A stretch of 64,000 bases of DNA. Source: Endozoicomonas gorgoniicola. GTDB taxonomy: Bacteria; Pseudomonadota; Gammaproteobacteria; Pseudomonadales; Endozoicomonadaceae. The translations under genes and the position numbers were made by a program. The stretch lies in the NCBI RefSeq assembly GCF_025562715.2, contig NZ_JAPFCC010000001.1, forward strand, positions 2,436,501 through 2,500,500, in the 5' to 3' direction. Below the pieces are notes generated by a model. It had not been told where the DNA came from. It saw only the letters and a list, made by a program, of their open reading frames with translations, and did not search any database. Numbering within the stretch: the first letter of the stretch is position 1; the number at the start of each line of letters is the position of its first letter. Positions 51,764 to 60,857 of the stretch are shown one piece after another.

Positions 51764-51874
51764 AAGAGTCAGTCCTATCCGAAAGTCCCACTCTCTATTG
51801 AGTCATGCCTGAACCAAACGATCCAGATCGCCCAACACCCGTGAGATCCCTCTACAAACGCTGTACTTCTCACC

Positions 51875-52678
51875 TCACCGCTTTGGCAGGAATCGCATGG
51901 GGTCGACTGGTGTGCCATTACGCCGAATTTCGAAATGCAGCTTAGGCTCTGTAGTTCCTGTAGAACCTATTTCGGCTATCTTCTGACCTGCTTTAACTGA
52001 GTCTCCCTCACCCACATGCAATTCCCTGTTATGAGCGTAAGCGCTCAGATAGCTGTTATTGTGCTTCATAATAATCAGCCTGCCATAACCAGCCAGGTCA
52101 CTACCTGCGTAAACAACCTCACCAGCTGCAGCTGCCATTACAGGCTCTCCCAAATTGCCGTCGATATCAATCCCTTTGTTAACAGATCCGGACAACGAAA
52201 ACCCCTGGATAACTTTCCCCTTAGCTGGCCAGCGCCAGGAAACAGTCTGAGAGGTTGGACTGACTACAGGTTTTTTCTGAACTGGTGCTTTTTTAACCAC
52301 TTGCTGTTTAGGCGATGTAACGGGTTGCTGTTGCGGGGGTGGAATTACGGCTTGCTTTCGCTGCTCCAGAGAGATGTGCTGACCAGGATGAATAATATAG
52401 GGTGAGCGGATACCGTTGTTGCCTGCCAGCTCCCGAAAGTCCCTGCCATAGAGCCAGGCTATGGAGTACAAGGTATCTTCCGGCCTGACAATATGAGTGC
52501 CCGATGTCACCCTGGGGGGCGAACGCAGTTCCTTGACGACAACGCTGGATGGATCATGACTGCAGGCAGTCAGCCCTATAAACGCCAGAACAATCAGGCT
52601 TATTTTTGAGCAAACACTCAATTTAATTTGATGGTACTTTGCGAATATAATCATTGGCGTTATCCCAATCTTCGCCAC
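51875..52678 (-). CDS. nlpD: Lipoprotein NlpD, activator of cell-wall amidase
   Basis: 267 residues: hydrophobic signal with lipobox LTAC, LysM domain (THIVRPEDTLYSIAWLYGRD), Gln/Pro/Lys-rich linker and a LytM/M23 domain. The zinc ligands are degenerate as in E. coli NlpD (NKGIDIDG instead of H-x-G-x-D, and PKLHFEIR instead of HLH), so it is expected to activate AmiC rather than cut peptidoglycan. The start may be the later ATG (MIIFAKY), giving a more usual signal peptide. The 300 bp upstream (52680-52987) are AT-rich and hold no gene. Confidence 0.93.
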   Translation of the reverse strand: MAKIGITPMIIFAKYHQIKLSVCSKISLIVLAFIGLTACSHDPSSVVVKELRSPPRVTSGTHIVRPEDTLYSIAWLYGRDFRELAGNNGIRSPYIIHPGQHISLEQRKQAVIPPPQQQPVTSPKQQVVKKAPVQKKPVVSPTSQTVSWRWPAKGKVIQGFSLSGSVNKGIDIDGNLGEPVMAAAAGEVVYAGSDLAGYGRLIIMKHNNSYLSAYAHNRELHVGEGDSVKAGQKIAEIGSTGTTEPKLHFEIRRNGTPVDPMRFLPKR

Positions 52679-52987
52679 GTATGATTCAGAGAATTTATAA
52701 CTAAACCAATTTTTAAAAAAGTAATTTTAAGTCAAAAAAATATATGCAAGTTATCAGGCTCATCTGTATTCCGGTTTTTATACAGATCATCCTTAGCAGA
52801 TTAATAAACGTCGTTTTTAAAAAAAACATTAATACTATCTATTCAACTAACTTATAAAACGGACGTCCAAAACTTGTTCAGGCAAATAGTCGCACACTGC
52901 GAACAGCAAGTCTCTGCTTTTGCAAAACTCTTACGAAACCAGCACTCACATAATGGCAGGCAACTTTTTCAGACTATTTTCTGATAC

Positions 52988-53794
52988 TCAGCGATCCGGA
53001 TTATCCTGACGCTCTTTGCAGTACCATTTTAAGAGCGCTTCAAAACGAATTCTCAAAGCACTCTCTTCAAGACGAAGTTCAGAATGCTCAGCCTCCAGCT
53101 GTTCAATGGCGGCCCGCGAAAGACTTCCTGACTCGATGAAGTGCCTGATCAGTTGTCCAAACTCTGAAACTTTCACGACTACACTTGAGTGTTGAGTTAA
53201 GATATTCATAATTCCCTCTTTTGTTAAAGAGTCCAGTTCATAGGCATAATTTTCAAGAGCATTTTCACAGGCTTCAGAATATGGATCTGAATCATCATCT
53301 TCGGAAGTAAGCCTGACAGCTTCCGCCTCATCCGAGTTCCCCGTAAAGTAATCTCTACCGCACAGGCGAAAAAGAAAAGAAAAGAATCGCAACAACCAGC
53401 GCCTTACAGGACTTTGATGCTCAGGATTATCATAAGGCTCATGTCGAGAGTAATCAGAAGGGCGCTCCGGCGGTTCATTTCCGCCAGATCCGGTTGAGAC
53501 GCTGCCCTGAACAGAGTGGCTACAGCTTCCCGCTCGTAACAAATGTACCTGATTAGAACCTGACCGATAAACAACGACTGTCTTTTTTTCTCCTGGTGTA
53601 TTGCCTGAACCACACTGATAAAAATACTGGCTGCCTGCAAAACCGGAAAGGAAGACATGATTTTCATGGCCTATGCGATGATAATCTGAAATTGCCAGAC
53701 AAAGCTCACTGGCTCCGGCATCTTCTGTAAAAAAAACAATTACCAGGCACAAGAGCAACCACTTCGAAGTTTGTCCCGCTTCAGTATTTGGCAA
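52988..53794 (-). CDS. Exported protein of unknown function
   Basis: 268 residues. Signal peptide-like SKWLLLCLVIVFFTEDAGAS, a Cys-containing first part (LCLAISDYHR, YQCGSGN, RAGSCSHS), a low-complexity Ser/Pro/Asn stretch, a hydrophobic Arg-rich segment (RRWLLRFFSFLFRLCGRD) and an acidic helical C-terminal half (EDDDSDPYSEACENALENYA). No family recognised. Interrupts the usual nlpD-pcm neighbourhood. The hydrophobic middle could anchor it in the membrane. Complete, with its own start and stop. Confidence 0.6.
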   Translation of the reverse strand: MPNTEAGQTSKWLLLCLVIVFFTEDAGASELCLAISDYHRIGHENHVFLSGFAGSQYFYQCGSGNTPGEKKTVVVYRSGSNQVHLLRAGSCSHSVQGSVSTGSGGNEPPERPSDYSRHEPYDNPEHQSPVRRWLLRFFSFLFRLCGRDYFTGNSDEAEAVRLTSEDDDSDPYSEACENALENYAYELDSLTKEGIMNILTQHSSVVVKVSEFGQLIRHFIESGSLSRAAIEQLEAEHSELRLEESALRIRFEALLKWYCKERQDNPDR

Positions 53795-53878
53795 AGCCTG
53801 TTTCCCCTATAAAAACATTTGACCTTTTCACGAACACCACACGGTCTAGACTCAAATTGATTTCAGGGCAAGCAGGAA

Positions 53879-53911
53879 AGCATCATGGTTTATTATTCGA
53901 ACCATGATGCT
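53879..53911 (-). terminator. Hairpin downstream of the DUF368 gene
   Basis: Perfect 12-bp stem AGCATCATGGTT / AACCATGATGCT with a 9-base loop; on the minus strand it is followed by TTTCCT. A weak terminator of the preceding gene is the likely role. Confidence 0.65.
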
Positions 53912-53948
53912 TCACAGACAGGGGCAAATGCCGTCACACAGTTGCTGA

Positions 53949-54875
53949 TTACTTGCGGCTTCCTAACCACTCAATAACCAAAAACATAACAATCGCTACA
54001 ACCATCAATGATAAGCCTGGCAGGAGTAAAGCTGGCTCCCCGGTCAGGGATTCATAGTTGAAAGGAGAAACATTCACTTCCAGAAAAGGGACTTCCTGAC
54101 CCGAGCTGTTAAGACGGGTTTCCAGCGTCTGCTTCCAGGGCCAGACCTTGCCAAGAGCCCCAACCATCAAACCGGTTAACAGTGACAGAGCCAGATCACG
54201 GTGTTTACGTAACAGCCAGGACAGTATGTGTGAAAAACTCAACAGCCCGACAACACAGCCAGAGGCGAAAACTGTCAGAACCATCAGATCCAGCGTTTTC
54301 AATGCCTGCAGAACCGTAGCATACAAGCCCATCAGCAACAGCAGGAAACTACCGGAGATTCCCGGCAGAATCATCGCACAGATAGCGATCGAACCGGCAA
54401 AAAACAAAATCAACGGTGTTGGCGTCAGACTGGCAGGCGTCAGGGTACCAATCATATAGGCAGAGACTGCCGCCAGCACAAACAGTATCCCGCCAGTCAC
54501 ACTGTAATGACGAACCTGTCGAATCATGTGAAAGCCGGACACCAGAATCAGCCCAAAGAAAAACGACCAGATCAGTACCGGATATTCCGCCAGCAGATAA
54601 CTGATCAGATGCGCGAACGATAGAACACTAATCAGAATGCCGCTGAATACACAGACAAGAAAAGTGCCGTCTACTTTTTTCCAGCAGGCTCCGATACCTT
54701 CGTTTTTCAACAGCAACAGCAGTGTCGGTGAAAAGCTGCGCAAAGAATTCAGCAGCCGGTCATAAATGCCGGTAATAAAGGCAATGGTGCCACCGGACAC
54801 ACCCGGTACCACATCGGCAGCCCCCATGGCCATACCTCTGAGCAGCAGCCCGAGAAAATCTGTTTTAACAGACAT
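53949..54875 (-). CDS. DUF368 membrane protein, PopT-type undecaprenyl-phosphate translocase
   Basis: 308 residues with about eight to nine membrane helices. The signature GAADVVPGVSGGTIAFITGI is followed later by the internal repeat MILPGISGSFLLLLMG, as in all DUF368 proteins. The family was recently shown to recycle undecaprenyl phosphate from the outer to the inner leaflet (PopT). It acts directly after UppP, of which this window holds three copies. Located between the unknown protein and pcm, an unusual position in the conserved block. Confidence 0.85.
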   Translation of the reverse strand: MSVKTDFLGLLLRGMAMGAADVVPGVSGGTIAFITGIYDRLLNSLRSFSPTLLLLLKNEGIGACWKKVDGTFLVCVFSGILISVLSFAHLISYLLAEYPVLIWSFFFGLILVSGFHMIRQVRHYSVTGGILFVLAAVSAYMIGTLTPASLTPTPLILFFAGSIAICAMILPGISGSFLLLLMGLYATVLQALKTLDLMVLTVFASGCVVGLLSFSHILSWLLRKHRDLALSLLTGLMVGALGKVWPWKQTLETRLNSSGQEVPFLEVNVSPFNYESLTGEPALLLPGLSLMVVAIVMFLVIEWLGSRK

Positions 54876-54951
54876 AATCTAACAATCCTGAATAGTCAGG
54901 CGTTGAGCCGCCTGAATTTAATTTTTTAAAAACCAATGTTCGGGTAAATCC

Positions 54952-55617
54952 CTACCGTATAACACCGCTCAGCATGGGAACAAACCGCACGAGTTCCAGC
55001 ACTTCCTGATGAAACTCCTGCCCATGGCGTACCACCAACAGCAGTTCCTGATGAAAATCACCCACTGGAATCACCAGGCGTCCACCCTTTTCAGACAACT
55101 GTTCCAGCAGCTCTAAGGGTACCTTGCCCGGAGCAGCCGTTACCATAATCCCATCAAAAGGTGCCAGACCTTGCCAGCCCATGGTGCCATCACTCAACTT
55201 CAGGTGCGCATTGAACAGCGATAACCGCCGCAGCCGACTGCGCGCTTTTTCCTGTAATAGCTGTATTCGTTCCACGGAGTAGACCTGCTTCACCAGATGA
55301 GCCAGTACTGCAGTCTGGTAGCCGGAACCCGTCCCTACTTCCAGCACCTTATTCAACGCTCCCCCTGCCATAAGTGCTTCCGTCATACGGGCAACAATAT
55401 AGGGCTGAGATATCGTCTGATTATGGCCTATAGGCAGGGCGGTATCTTCATACGCCCGCTGCGCCAGTGCCTCGTCAACAAAAATATGACGGGGAACTTC
55501 CCGCATGACTTCCAGAACATCCGTTGAAACAATCCCCTGCTCCGCCAGACGATTTATCAACCGGTCACGGGTTCGACGGGATGTCATTCCTATTCCCTTC
55601 AGTTCTGCATCCCTCAT
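54952..55617 (-). CDS. pcm: Protein-L-isoaspartate O-methyltransferase
   Basis: 221 residues (211 if the ATG at 55587, MTSRRTRDRL, is used, which agrees better with the family). SAM-binding VLEVGTGSGYQTAVLAHL, the substrate-loop LPIGHNQTISQPYIVARM, YSVERIQLLQEKA and FDGIMVTAAPGKVP. Repairs isoaspartyl residues in aged proteins. The gene starts three bases after the surE stop. Confidence 0.95.
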   Translation of the reverse strand: MRDAELKGIGMTSRRTRDRLINRLAEQGIVSTDVLEVMREVPRHIFVDEALAQRAYEDTALPIGHNQTISQPYIVARMTEALMAGGALNKVLEVGTGSGYQTAVLAHLVKQVYSVERIQLLQEKARSRLRRLSLFNAHLKLSDGTMGWQGLAPFDGIMVTAAPGKVPLELLEQLSEKGGRLVIPVGDFHQELLLVVRHGQEFHQEVLELVRFVPMLSGVIR

Positions 55618-55620
55618 CCT

Positions 55621-56364
55621 TCAGCCTCCCAACCAGTGCTGTACCTGAGTCAATGTTCCGTGATCCGTCTGGTCATACTGCAGTGGCGTCACTGACACAT
55701 AGCCGGCGGCAATGGCATGAAAATCAGTGCCGTCTCCGGCATCCTGCTCTTTACCCACCGATGTAATCCACCAGGCTTCCCGTCCACGGGGGTCAACCAC
55801 TTTTAACGGCGCATCGGGTCGCTCACGATGCCCCAGTCGGGTGACCTTCATTCCCTTTATATCGTCATAAGGGAGGTTTGGTACATTAACATTCAGAACT
55901 GACCCGGGCGGCAGGGTTAACTGGTCCAGTTTCTGAATCAGCTCAAAGACGACACGCCCTGCTGCGGTAAACCCTTCATCGCTGTCACCGCACAGTGATA
56001 CAGCAATCGCCGGTTTACGCATAAAGCGCCCTTCCAGAGCCGCTGCCACCGTACCTGAATAGAGTACATCGTCTCCCAGGTTAGCACCGTGATTGATACC
56101 GGAAACCACAATATCCGGCGCAGTTTCAAGCAGCACGCTCACAGCAAGATGCACACAATCAACCGGAGTACCATCAATGGCATAAAAACCATTGCCCTGA
56201 AGGCTGGGGCGCAGTGGACGGTTCAGAGTCAAGGCACTGCTGGCAGCAGTGCAGTTACGGTCAGGGGCGTACACCGAGCAATGACCCAGCCCTTTCAGAC
56301 TCTGGTAAAGGGCAGCCAACCCCCGGGCAGTCACACCATCGTCATTGCACAACAGCAGGTTCAA
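55621..56364 (-). CDS. surE: 5'/3'-nucleotidase SurE
   Basis: 247 residues from a TTG start giving MNLLLCNDDGVTARGL, the exact family N-terminus with the metal-binding Asp pair; the upstream extension of the frame overlaps truD and has no such resemblance. Further motifs: NCTAASSALTLNRPLR, DGTPVDCVHLAV, DIVVSGINHGANLGDDVLYS and GTVAAALEG. Survival protein, dephosphorylates nucleotides and short polyphosphate. Overlaps truD by 23 bp. Confidence 0.93.
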   Translation of the reverse strand: MNLLLCNDDGVTARGLAALYQSLKGLGHCSVYAPDRNCTAASSALTLNRPLRPSLQGNGFYAIDGTPVDCVHLAVSVLLETAPDIVVSGINHGANLGDDVLYSGTVAAALEGRFMRKPAIAVSLCGDSDEGFTAAGRVVFELIQKLDQLTLPPGSVLNVNVPNLPYDDIKGMKVTRLGHRERPDAPLKVVDPRGREAWWITSVGKEQDAGDGTDFHAIAAGYVSVTPLQYDQTDHGTLTQVQHWLGG

Positions 56365-57403
56365 ACCGATCCCTCTCTTCACACAGCAGAAGTTCTCGCA
56401 GTATCGAAGTGGCAAAGCACCCTTTGGGTAACGCAAAGCTGACCTGCAGGGTCAGGTCATCATTCCACTGCCACTGCATTTGATCAGGAATAAGTCGTAT
56501 AGCACGCCGCTCCTGCTTCATCCGGGCATCTTCCAGCCCTGACTTCAGAGCCGGATACGGCTCCAGCGTTGCCAGCTCCAGAGCCTTGCAGTCAGCTTCA
56601 GACAGAAGTTCACCTTCTCCCCAGAGCGGTGCCGTCAGCATCACCTCACCACGATGTATTCTCGCCATCAGTTCATCATTATGATCCCTGAGTATCAGGC
56701 TGCCACTGTCCTGAAATCCGGGTACGTCGCCCGCTATATAATCGAGCCAGTTGTTCTGGTTGACTCGTTCAGAAACAATGCGGTTAAACAGCCAGGAACG
56801 CGCGGCAGACAGGTACATTGAGCGTTTATTCTTGTGAGCCCGAAATTCACCGGCAAACATTTTGATGGCCCGTTCCAGATTTTCACCCCGTCGTCCGAAG
56901 CGCTGTTCACCAAAATAGCTGGGAACGCCCTTGACAGAAACAAGATCGAGCAATGTATCAAGCTGTTCGCGGTCAGCATCAACATTTTTCAGGGTGATGA
57001 TAAACCGGTTGCCTTTCAACGCACCGGTTTTTAATTTACGCCGATGTCGGCTGACCTGCAGGATACGGATATTATCTTCCTGAAAATCACTCCAGCGAGG
57101 TTCTTCCATGCCCGGCATCCAGACACTAAACCACTGTCGGGTAATTCCGTGGCGATCCTTGCGCCCGGCATAGCTGACCGAGAGTCGTTTAACTCTGGCG
57201 AACCTGGCAAGCCTTCCTGCCACCCAGTCCGTATTTTCACCCTGTTTTTCAACATAAAGCAGAACATGCTCCCCTTCGCCGTCCGGCTCAAAAGGCAGCA
57301 GTTCCTCAACAATAAAATCTTCAGGCTGTTCTTTAAACAGCGCCTTGCCTGCAGGGTCACCCCATGCATACGCCCAGTCCATGGGATAGGAAAGATCACT
57401 CAT
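56342..57403 (-). CDS. truD: tRNA pseudouridine(13) synthase TruD
   Basis: 353 residues. Catalytic Asp in SYAGRKDRHGITRQWFSVW, then RHRRKLKTGALKGNRFIITL, VPSYFGEQRFGRRGENL and the insertion domain with ALPKGCFATSILRELL at the end. Makes pseudouridine 13 in tRNA-Glu. Same operon order as in E. coli (ispD-ispF-truD-surE-pcm). Confidence 0.95.
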   Translation of the reverse strand: MSDLSYPMDWAYAWGDPAGKALFKEQPEDFIVEELLPFEPDGEGEHVLLYVEKQGENTDWVAGRLARFARVKRLSVSYAGRKDRHGITRQWFSVWMPGMEEPRWSDFQEDNIRILQVSRHRRKLKTGALKGNRFIITLKNVDADREQLDTLLDLVSVKGVPSYFGEQRFGRRGENLERAIKMFAGEFRAHKNKRSMYLSAARSWLFNRIVSERVNQNNWLDYIAGDVPGFQDSGSLILRDHNDELMARIHRGEVMLTAPLWGEGELLSEADCKALELATLEPYPALKSGLEDARMKQERRAIRLIPDQMQWQWNDDLTLQVSFALPKGCFATSILRELLLCEERDRFEPAVVQ

Positions 57404-57479
57404 ACATATTCACTTGAACTTGAAATAGACACTTGAAATAGACACTTCAATTAGCCGCTGTGTTGTTTCAGGCAGCGTT

Positions 57480-57971
57480 TCATTCAACAGAACGTGGGCT
57501 TATCAAAACAACAGCATGGACAGCTATACCTTCCTTACGTCCGGTATAACCCAGTTTTTCGGTAGTGGTCGCCTTCACGTTGACACAGTCTCGTTCAACG
57601 CTCATATCTTCAGCCAGATGGCGGCACATGGTTTCAATATGCGGAGCCATTTTCGGCGCCTGAGCCACAATGGTGGCATCCATATTAACGACCGAAAACC
57701 CTTTCTCTGCCAGCAGGCTGACCACATGACGCAATAACTTACGACTGTCGATGCCTTTATAGCGAGGGTCGGTATCCGGAAAATGCTGACCGATATCACC
57801 CAGGGCAGCCGCGCCCAAAAGGGCGTCGGATACGGCATGCAGCAGCACATCCCCGTCAGAGTGAGCCAGCAGGCGTTGGGGGCTGGAAATTTTGACACCG
57901 CCCAGAATTATATGATCACCGTCGCCGGGTTCGGCAAAACGGTGGACGTCAAAACCGTGTCCTATTCGCAT
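57480..57971 (-). CDS. ispF: 2-C-methyl-D-erythritol 2,4-cyclodiphosphate synthase
   Basis: 163 residues. MRIGHGFDVHRF with the zinc ligands, LLAHSDGDVLLHAVSDALLG, DIGQHFPDTDPRYKG and ATTTEKLGYTGRKEGIA. MEP pathway of isoprenoid synthesis, which also supplies undecaprenyl phosphate. The ATG overlaps the last base of ispD. Confidence 0.96.
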   Translation of the reverse strand: MRIGHGFDVHRFAEPGDGDHIILGGVKISSPQRLLAHSDGDVLLHAVSDALLGAAALGDIGQHFPDTDPRYKGIDSRKLLRHVVSLLAEKGFSVVNMDATIVAQAPKMAPHIETMCRHLAEDMSVERDCVNVKATTTEKLGYTGRKEGIAVHAVVLISPRSVE

Positions 57972-58705
57972 CAGACTGTCTCTATCAATTTCGCTTGTTG
58001 TTGCAGATACAATGAGGCCAGTGCCAGATCTGAAGCTCTGGTGACTTTAATATTGTCGCCATGACCTTCAACTATACGCGGCTTATGACCGGCAAATTCC
58101 ATAGCGCTGGCTTCATCCGTAATGTTCACGCCTGCTTCCATGGCCTTGCTCAGCCCGTCAATCAGGGGTTTCAGGCGGAACATCTGAGGGGTCAGAGCAT
58201 GCCAGAGGTTCTCACGATCCACCGTTTCAGTGGTAACGCCATCTTTGTTGGAACGCTTCATGGTATCCCTGACCGGCATCCCCAGCAAACCACCAATGGG
58301 GTCGTTTTCAAGGGATTTCACCAGCCAGTCCAGATCAGACTGGCGAATACACGGACGTGCAACATCGTGAACCAGAACCCAGTCTGTGTCTTCAGCCAGC
58401 TCATCCAGTACGGCCAATCCGTTCACAACCGAGTGATAACGCTCTTTGCCCCCTTTTGCCAGAATGATACGAGGGTCTCGCAGCAGTGCCACTTCCGGAT
58501 AATATTCATCATCAGCCCCTAACACCACGACCAGCTTTTCCAGTAACGGAAAGTCCAGCAACCGCTGCAGGGTATGTTCCATCAGGGTTTTGCCCTGAAT
58601 TTCAAGATACTGTTTAGGTATATCTGCATTCATGCGGCGCCCTACGCCTGCTGCAGGCACGACAGCCCAGTACTTATCACGAAGCGTTTCACGAGAACGA
58701 GTCAT
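57971..58705 (-). CDS. ispD: 2-C-methyl-D-erythritol 4-phosphate cytidylyltransferase
   Basis: 244 residues. CTP-binding VPAAGVGRRMNADIPKQYL, VLVHDVARPCI, GLLGMPVRDTMK and TDEASAMEFAGHKPRIVEG. MEP pathway. The ATG before TRSRETLRDKYWAVV was chosen; the longer frame adds 21 residues overlapping the intergenic region after ftsB. Confidence 0.96.
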   Translation of the reverse strand: MTRSRETLRDKYWAVVPAAGVGRRMNADIPKQYLEIQGKTLMEHTLQRLLDFPLLEKLVVVLGADDEYYPEVALLRDPRIILAKGGKERYHSVVNGLAVLDELAEDTDWVLVHDVARPCIRQSDLDWLVKSLENDPIGGLLGMPVRDTMKRSNKDGVTTETVDRENLWHALTPQMFRLKPLIDGLSKAMEAGVNITDEASAMEFAGHKPRIVEGHGDNIKVTRASDLALASLYLQQQAKLIETV

Positions 58706-58774
58706 TGCGGTACTCACTATTAATCCACCGGATAATCCGCCAGACGACTGATGGCTGCATGGCAGCACGGGAAG

Positions 58775-59047
58775 TTAATCATAGATAAGGTAGAAGGTTT
58801 CGTCCTTGCGAACCATACCCAGATCGAGCCGGGCCTGTTCTTCAACGATTTCCAGCCCATTTTGCAGTTCAACCACTTCCGCAGCCAGTGAACGATTACG
58901 CCGATAAAGGCGCTCATTTTCATTCTGCTGGCGCTCAATCTGTTCGCGGGTATAAAGCAGCTCACTGATACTGCCTTCGCCAAACCAGAGCTGAGATTGC
59001 AAAAAAATAAATGTGATGGTTAGAACCGAAATGACCAGCTTGTGCAT
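58775..59047 (-). CDS. ftsB: Cell division protein FtsB
   Basis: 90 residues: N-terminal membrane helix (VISVLTITFIFLQSQLWFG), a coiled coil rich in Glu/Asn/Arg (EQIERQQNENERLYRRN), and the conserved end VEEQARLDLGMVRKDETFY. Forms the FtsQLB complex of the divisome. Located between eno and ispD as in other gammaproteobacteria. Confidence 0.93.
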   Translation of the reverse strand: MHKLVISVLTITFIFLQSQLWFGEGSISELLYTREQIERQQNENERLYRRNRSLAAEVVELQNGLEIVEEQARLDLGMVRKDETFYLIYD

Positions 59048-59160
59048 GTAAAATTCCCTGATATGCAGCCTGTCAGTTTAACAAACCACCAGGGCATGAT
59101 AAAAGCCAGTATTGCAGGGAAAACTTAAAGGGAAAACTTAAATAGAAAAAACATAAGCAA

Positions 59161-59188
59161 AAAGGGAGGCATATTGCCTCCCTTTTTA
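59161..59188. terminator. Terminator after eno
   Basis: AAAGGGAGGCA / TGCCTCCCTTT hairpin with A-run and T-run; placed between eno and ftsB, works on the minus strand after eno. Confidence 0.85.
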
Positions 59189-59229
59189 TGGGGTTAACCC
59201 GGAATCACAAGGTGATTCAAGCAGCCAGA

Positions 59230-60522
59230 TTATGCACGCTTGAATTCAGCCAGGCCGCGGTAAGGCGCCTTTTCACCCAGAGCTTCTTCGATGCGCAGCA
59301 GCTGGTTGTACTTGGATACACGGTCAGAACGGCACAGGGAGCCGGTCTTGATCTGGCCAGCCGCAGTACCAACCGCCAGGTCAGCGATGGTAGCGTCTTC
59401 AGTTTCACCGGAACGGTGAGAGATAACGGCAGTGTAACCAGCGTCCTTAGCCATCTTGATCGCTTCCAGAGTTTCGGTCAGGGAACCGATCTGGTTGAAC
59501 TTGATCAGGATGGAGTTAGCAATACCCTTGTCGATACCTTCTTTCAGGATCTTGGTGTTGGTTACGAACAGGTCGTCGCCAACGATCTGGATCTTGTCAC
59601 CCAGGATGTCTGTCTGGTACTTGAAGCCGTCCCAGTCAGATTCGTCCAGACCATCTTCGATAGAGATGATTGGGTACTCTTCACACAGCTTGGCCAGGTA
59701 GTCAGAGAATTCGTTGGAGGAGAAGATCTTGCCTTCACCCTTCATGTTGTACTGACCGTCAACGTAGAATTCGGAAGCCGCACAGTCCATAGCCAGAGTG
59801 ATGTCAGAGCCCAGCTTGTAGCCAGCCGCTTCAACCGCTTCCTTGATAACTGCCAGAGCGTCAGCGTTGGAAGCCAGGTTTGGAGCGAAACCACCTTCGT
59901 CGCCTACTGCAGTGTTCAGGCCTTTAGCAGACAGTACTTTCTTCAGGGCGTGGAATACTTCAGCACCCATGCGCAGACCTTCGGAGAAAGTCTTGGCAGA
60001 AACAGGCTGAATCATGAATTCCTGAATGTCTACGTTGTTGTCAGCGTGCTCACCACCGTTCAGGATGTTCATCATTGGAACAGGCATGGTGAACTGACCA
60101 GCAGTGCCGTTCAGGTCAGCAATGTGCTCGTACAGTGGGATGTTCTTGTCGGTTGCAGCCGCTTTAGCAGCCGCCAGGGAAACCGCCAGAATAGCGTTCG
60201 CACCCAGTACTTCCTTGTTTTCAGTACCGTCCAGCTCGATCATCGCCAGATCCAGACCTTTCTGGTCCTGAGCGTCACGGCCCAGCAGAGCTTCGCGGAT
60301 CTTGCCGTTTACGTTGGCAACAGCTTTCAGAACGCCTTTGCCCAGGTAACGGGACTTGTCGCCGTCACGCAGTTCCAGAGCTTCGCGGGAACCAGTGGAA
60401 GCACCGGAAGGAGCAGCCGCACGACCCATAGCACCGGATTCCAGGATAACGTCAACTTCTACAGTTGGGTTACCACGGGAGTCCATGATCTCGCGACCTT
60501 TGATTTCAACAATCTTAGACAT
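59230..60522 (-). CDS. eno: Enolase
   Basis: 430 residues. IVEIKGREIMDSRGNPTVEV start, PSGASTGSREALELRD loop, metal ligands in LAMDCAASEFY, ISIEDGLDESDWDG and IVGDDLFVTN, and the catalytic region ISHRSGETEDATIADLAVG. Converts 2-phosphoglycerate to phosphoenolpyruvate. The ATG before SKIVEIKG was used; six extra upstream codons are not conserved. Codon use is strongly biased, as expected for a highly expressed gene. Confidence 0.97.
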   Translation of the reverse strand: MSKIVEIKGREIMDSRGNPTVEVDVILESGAMGRAAAPSGASTGSREALELRDGDKSRYLGKGVLKAVANVNGKIREALLGRDAQDQKGLDLAMIELDGTENKEVLGANAILAVSLAAAKAAATDKNIPLYEHIADLNGTAGQFTMPVPMMNILNGGEHADNNVDIQEFMIQPVSAKTFSEGLRMGAEVFHALKKVLSAKGLNTAVGDEGGFAPNLASNADALAVIKEAVEAAGYKLGSDITLAMDCAASEFYVDGQYNMKGEGKIFSSNEFSDYLAKLCEEYPIISIEDGLDESDWDGFKYQTDILGDKIQIVGDDLFVTNTKILKEGIDKGIANSILIKFNQIGSLTETLEAIKMAKDAGYTAVISHRSGETEDATIADLAVGTAAGQIKTGSLCRSDRVSKYNQLLRIEEALGEKAPYRGLAEFKRA

Positions 60523-60726
60523 GGTATTTACTCTCAGCATCTTCTCATTGAAGAGAAACGTAAGGGGAACTTAATAAAGCCGGGAATACTATCGAATTCC
60601 CTGAGCGGAAGTACCGAACCAGTAATGGATATTTCGCCACATCACGCAAACCATTGACGCAGGTCAAAAGCGCAGTTGCGTGGCCGCAAGCCCGGAATCA
60701 GGTTGCATCACCCATTTGACGACGCA

Positions 60727-60754
60727 ACTATACCAACTCTCAGGCGGTTATCAA
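60727..60754 (-). promoter_or_regulatory. Probable sigma-70 promoter of eno
   Basis: On the minus strand TTGATA, a 16-base spacer and TATAGT, about 205 bp before the eno start. Nothing else was recognised in the 335-bp eno/chitinase interval. Confidence 0.55.
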
Positions 60755-60857
60755 CTATTGCAAAGTCGGACATCGCAGGGCCCGAAAACACCCTTATGAG
60801 CACACGAATTAACACAAAAGAATGAATTACACCCTAATAAACAGCACACCCGGCCAG

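Noticed and set aside
59188..60657. 489-codon plus-strand frame opposite enolase
   Set aside because: Antisense to the strongly codon-biased eno gene; such long mirror frames are a known effect of codon bias. Val/Gln/Phe/Ser-rich product without family features.
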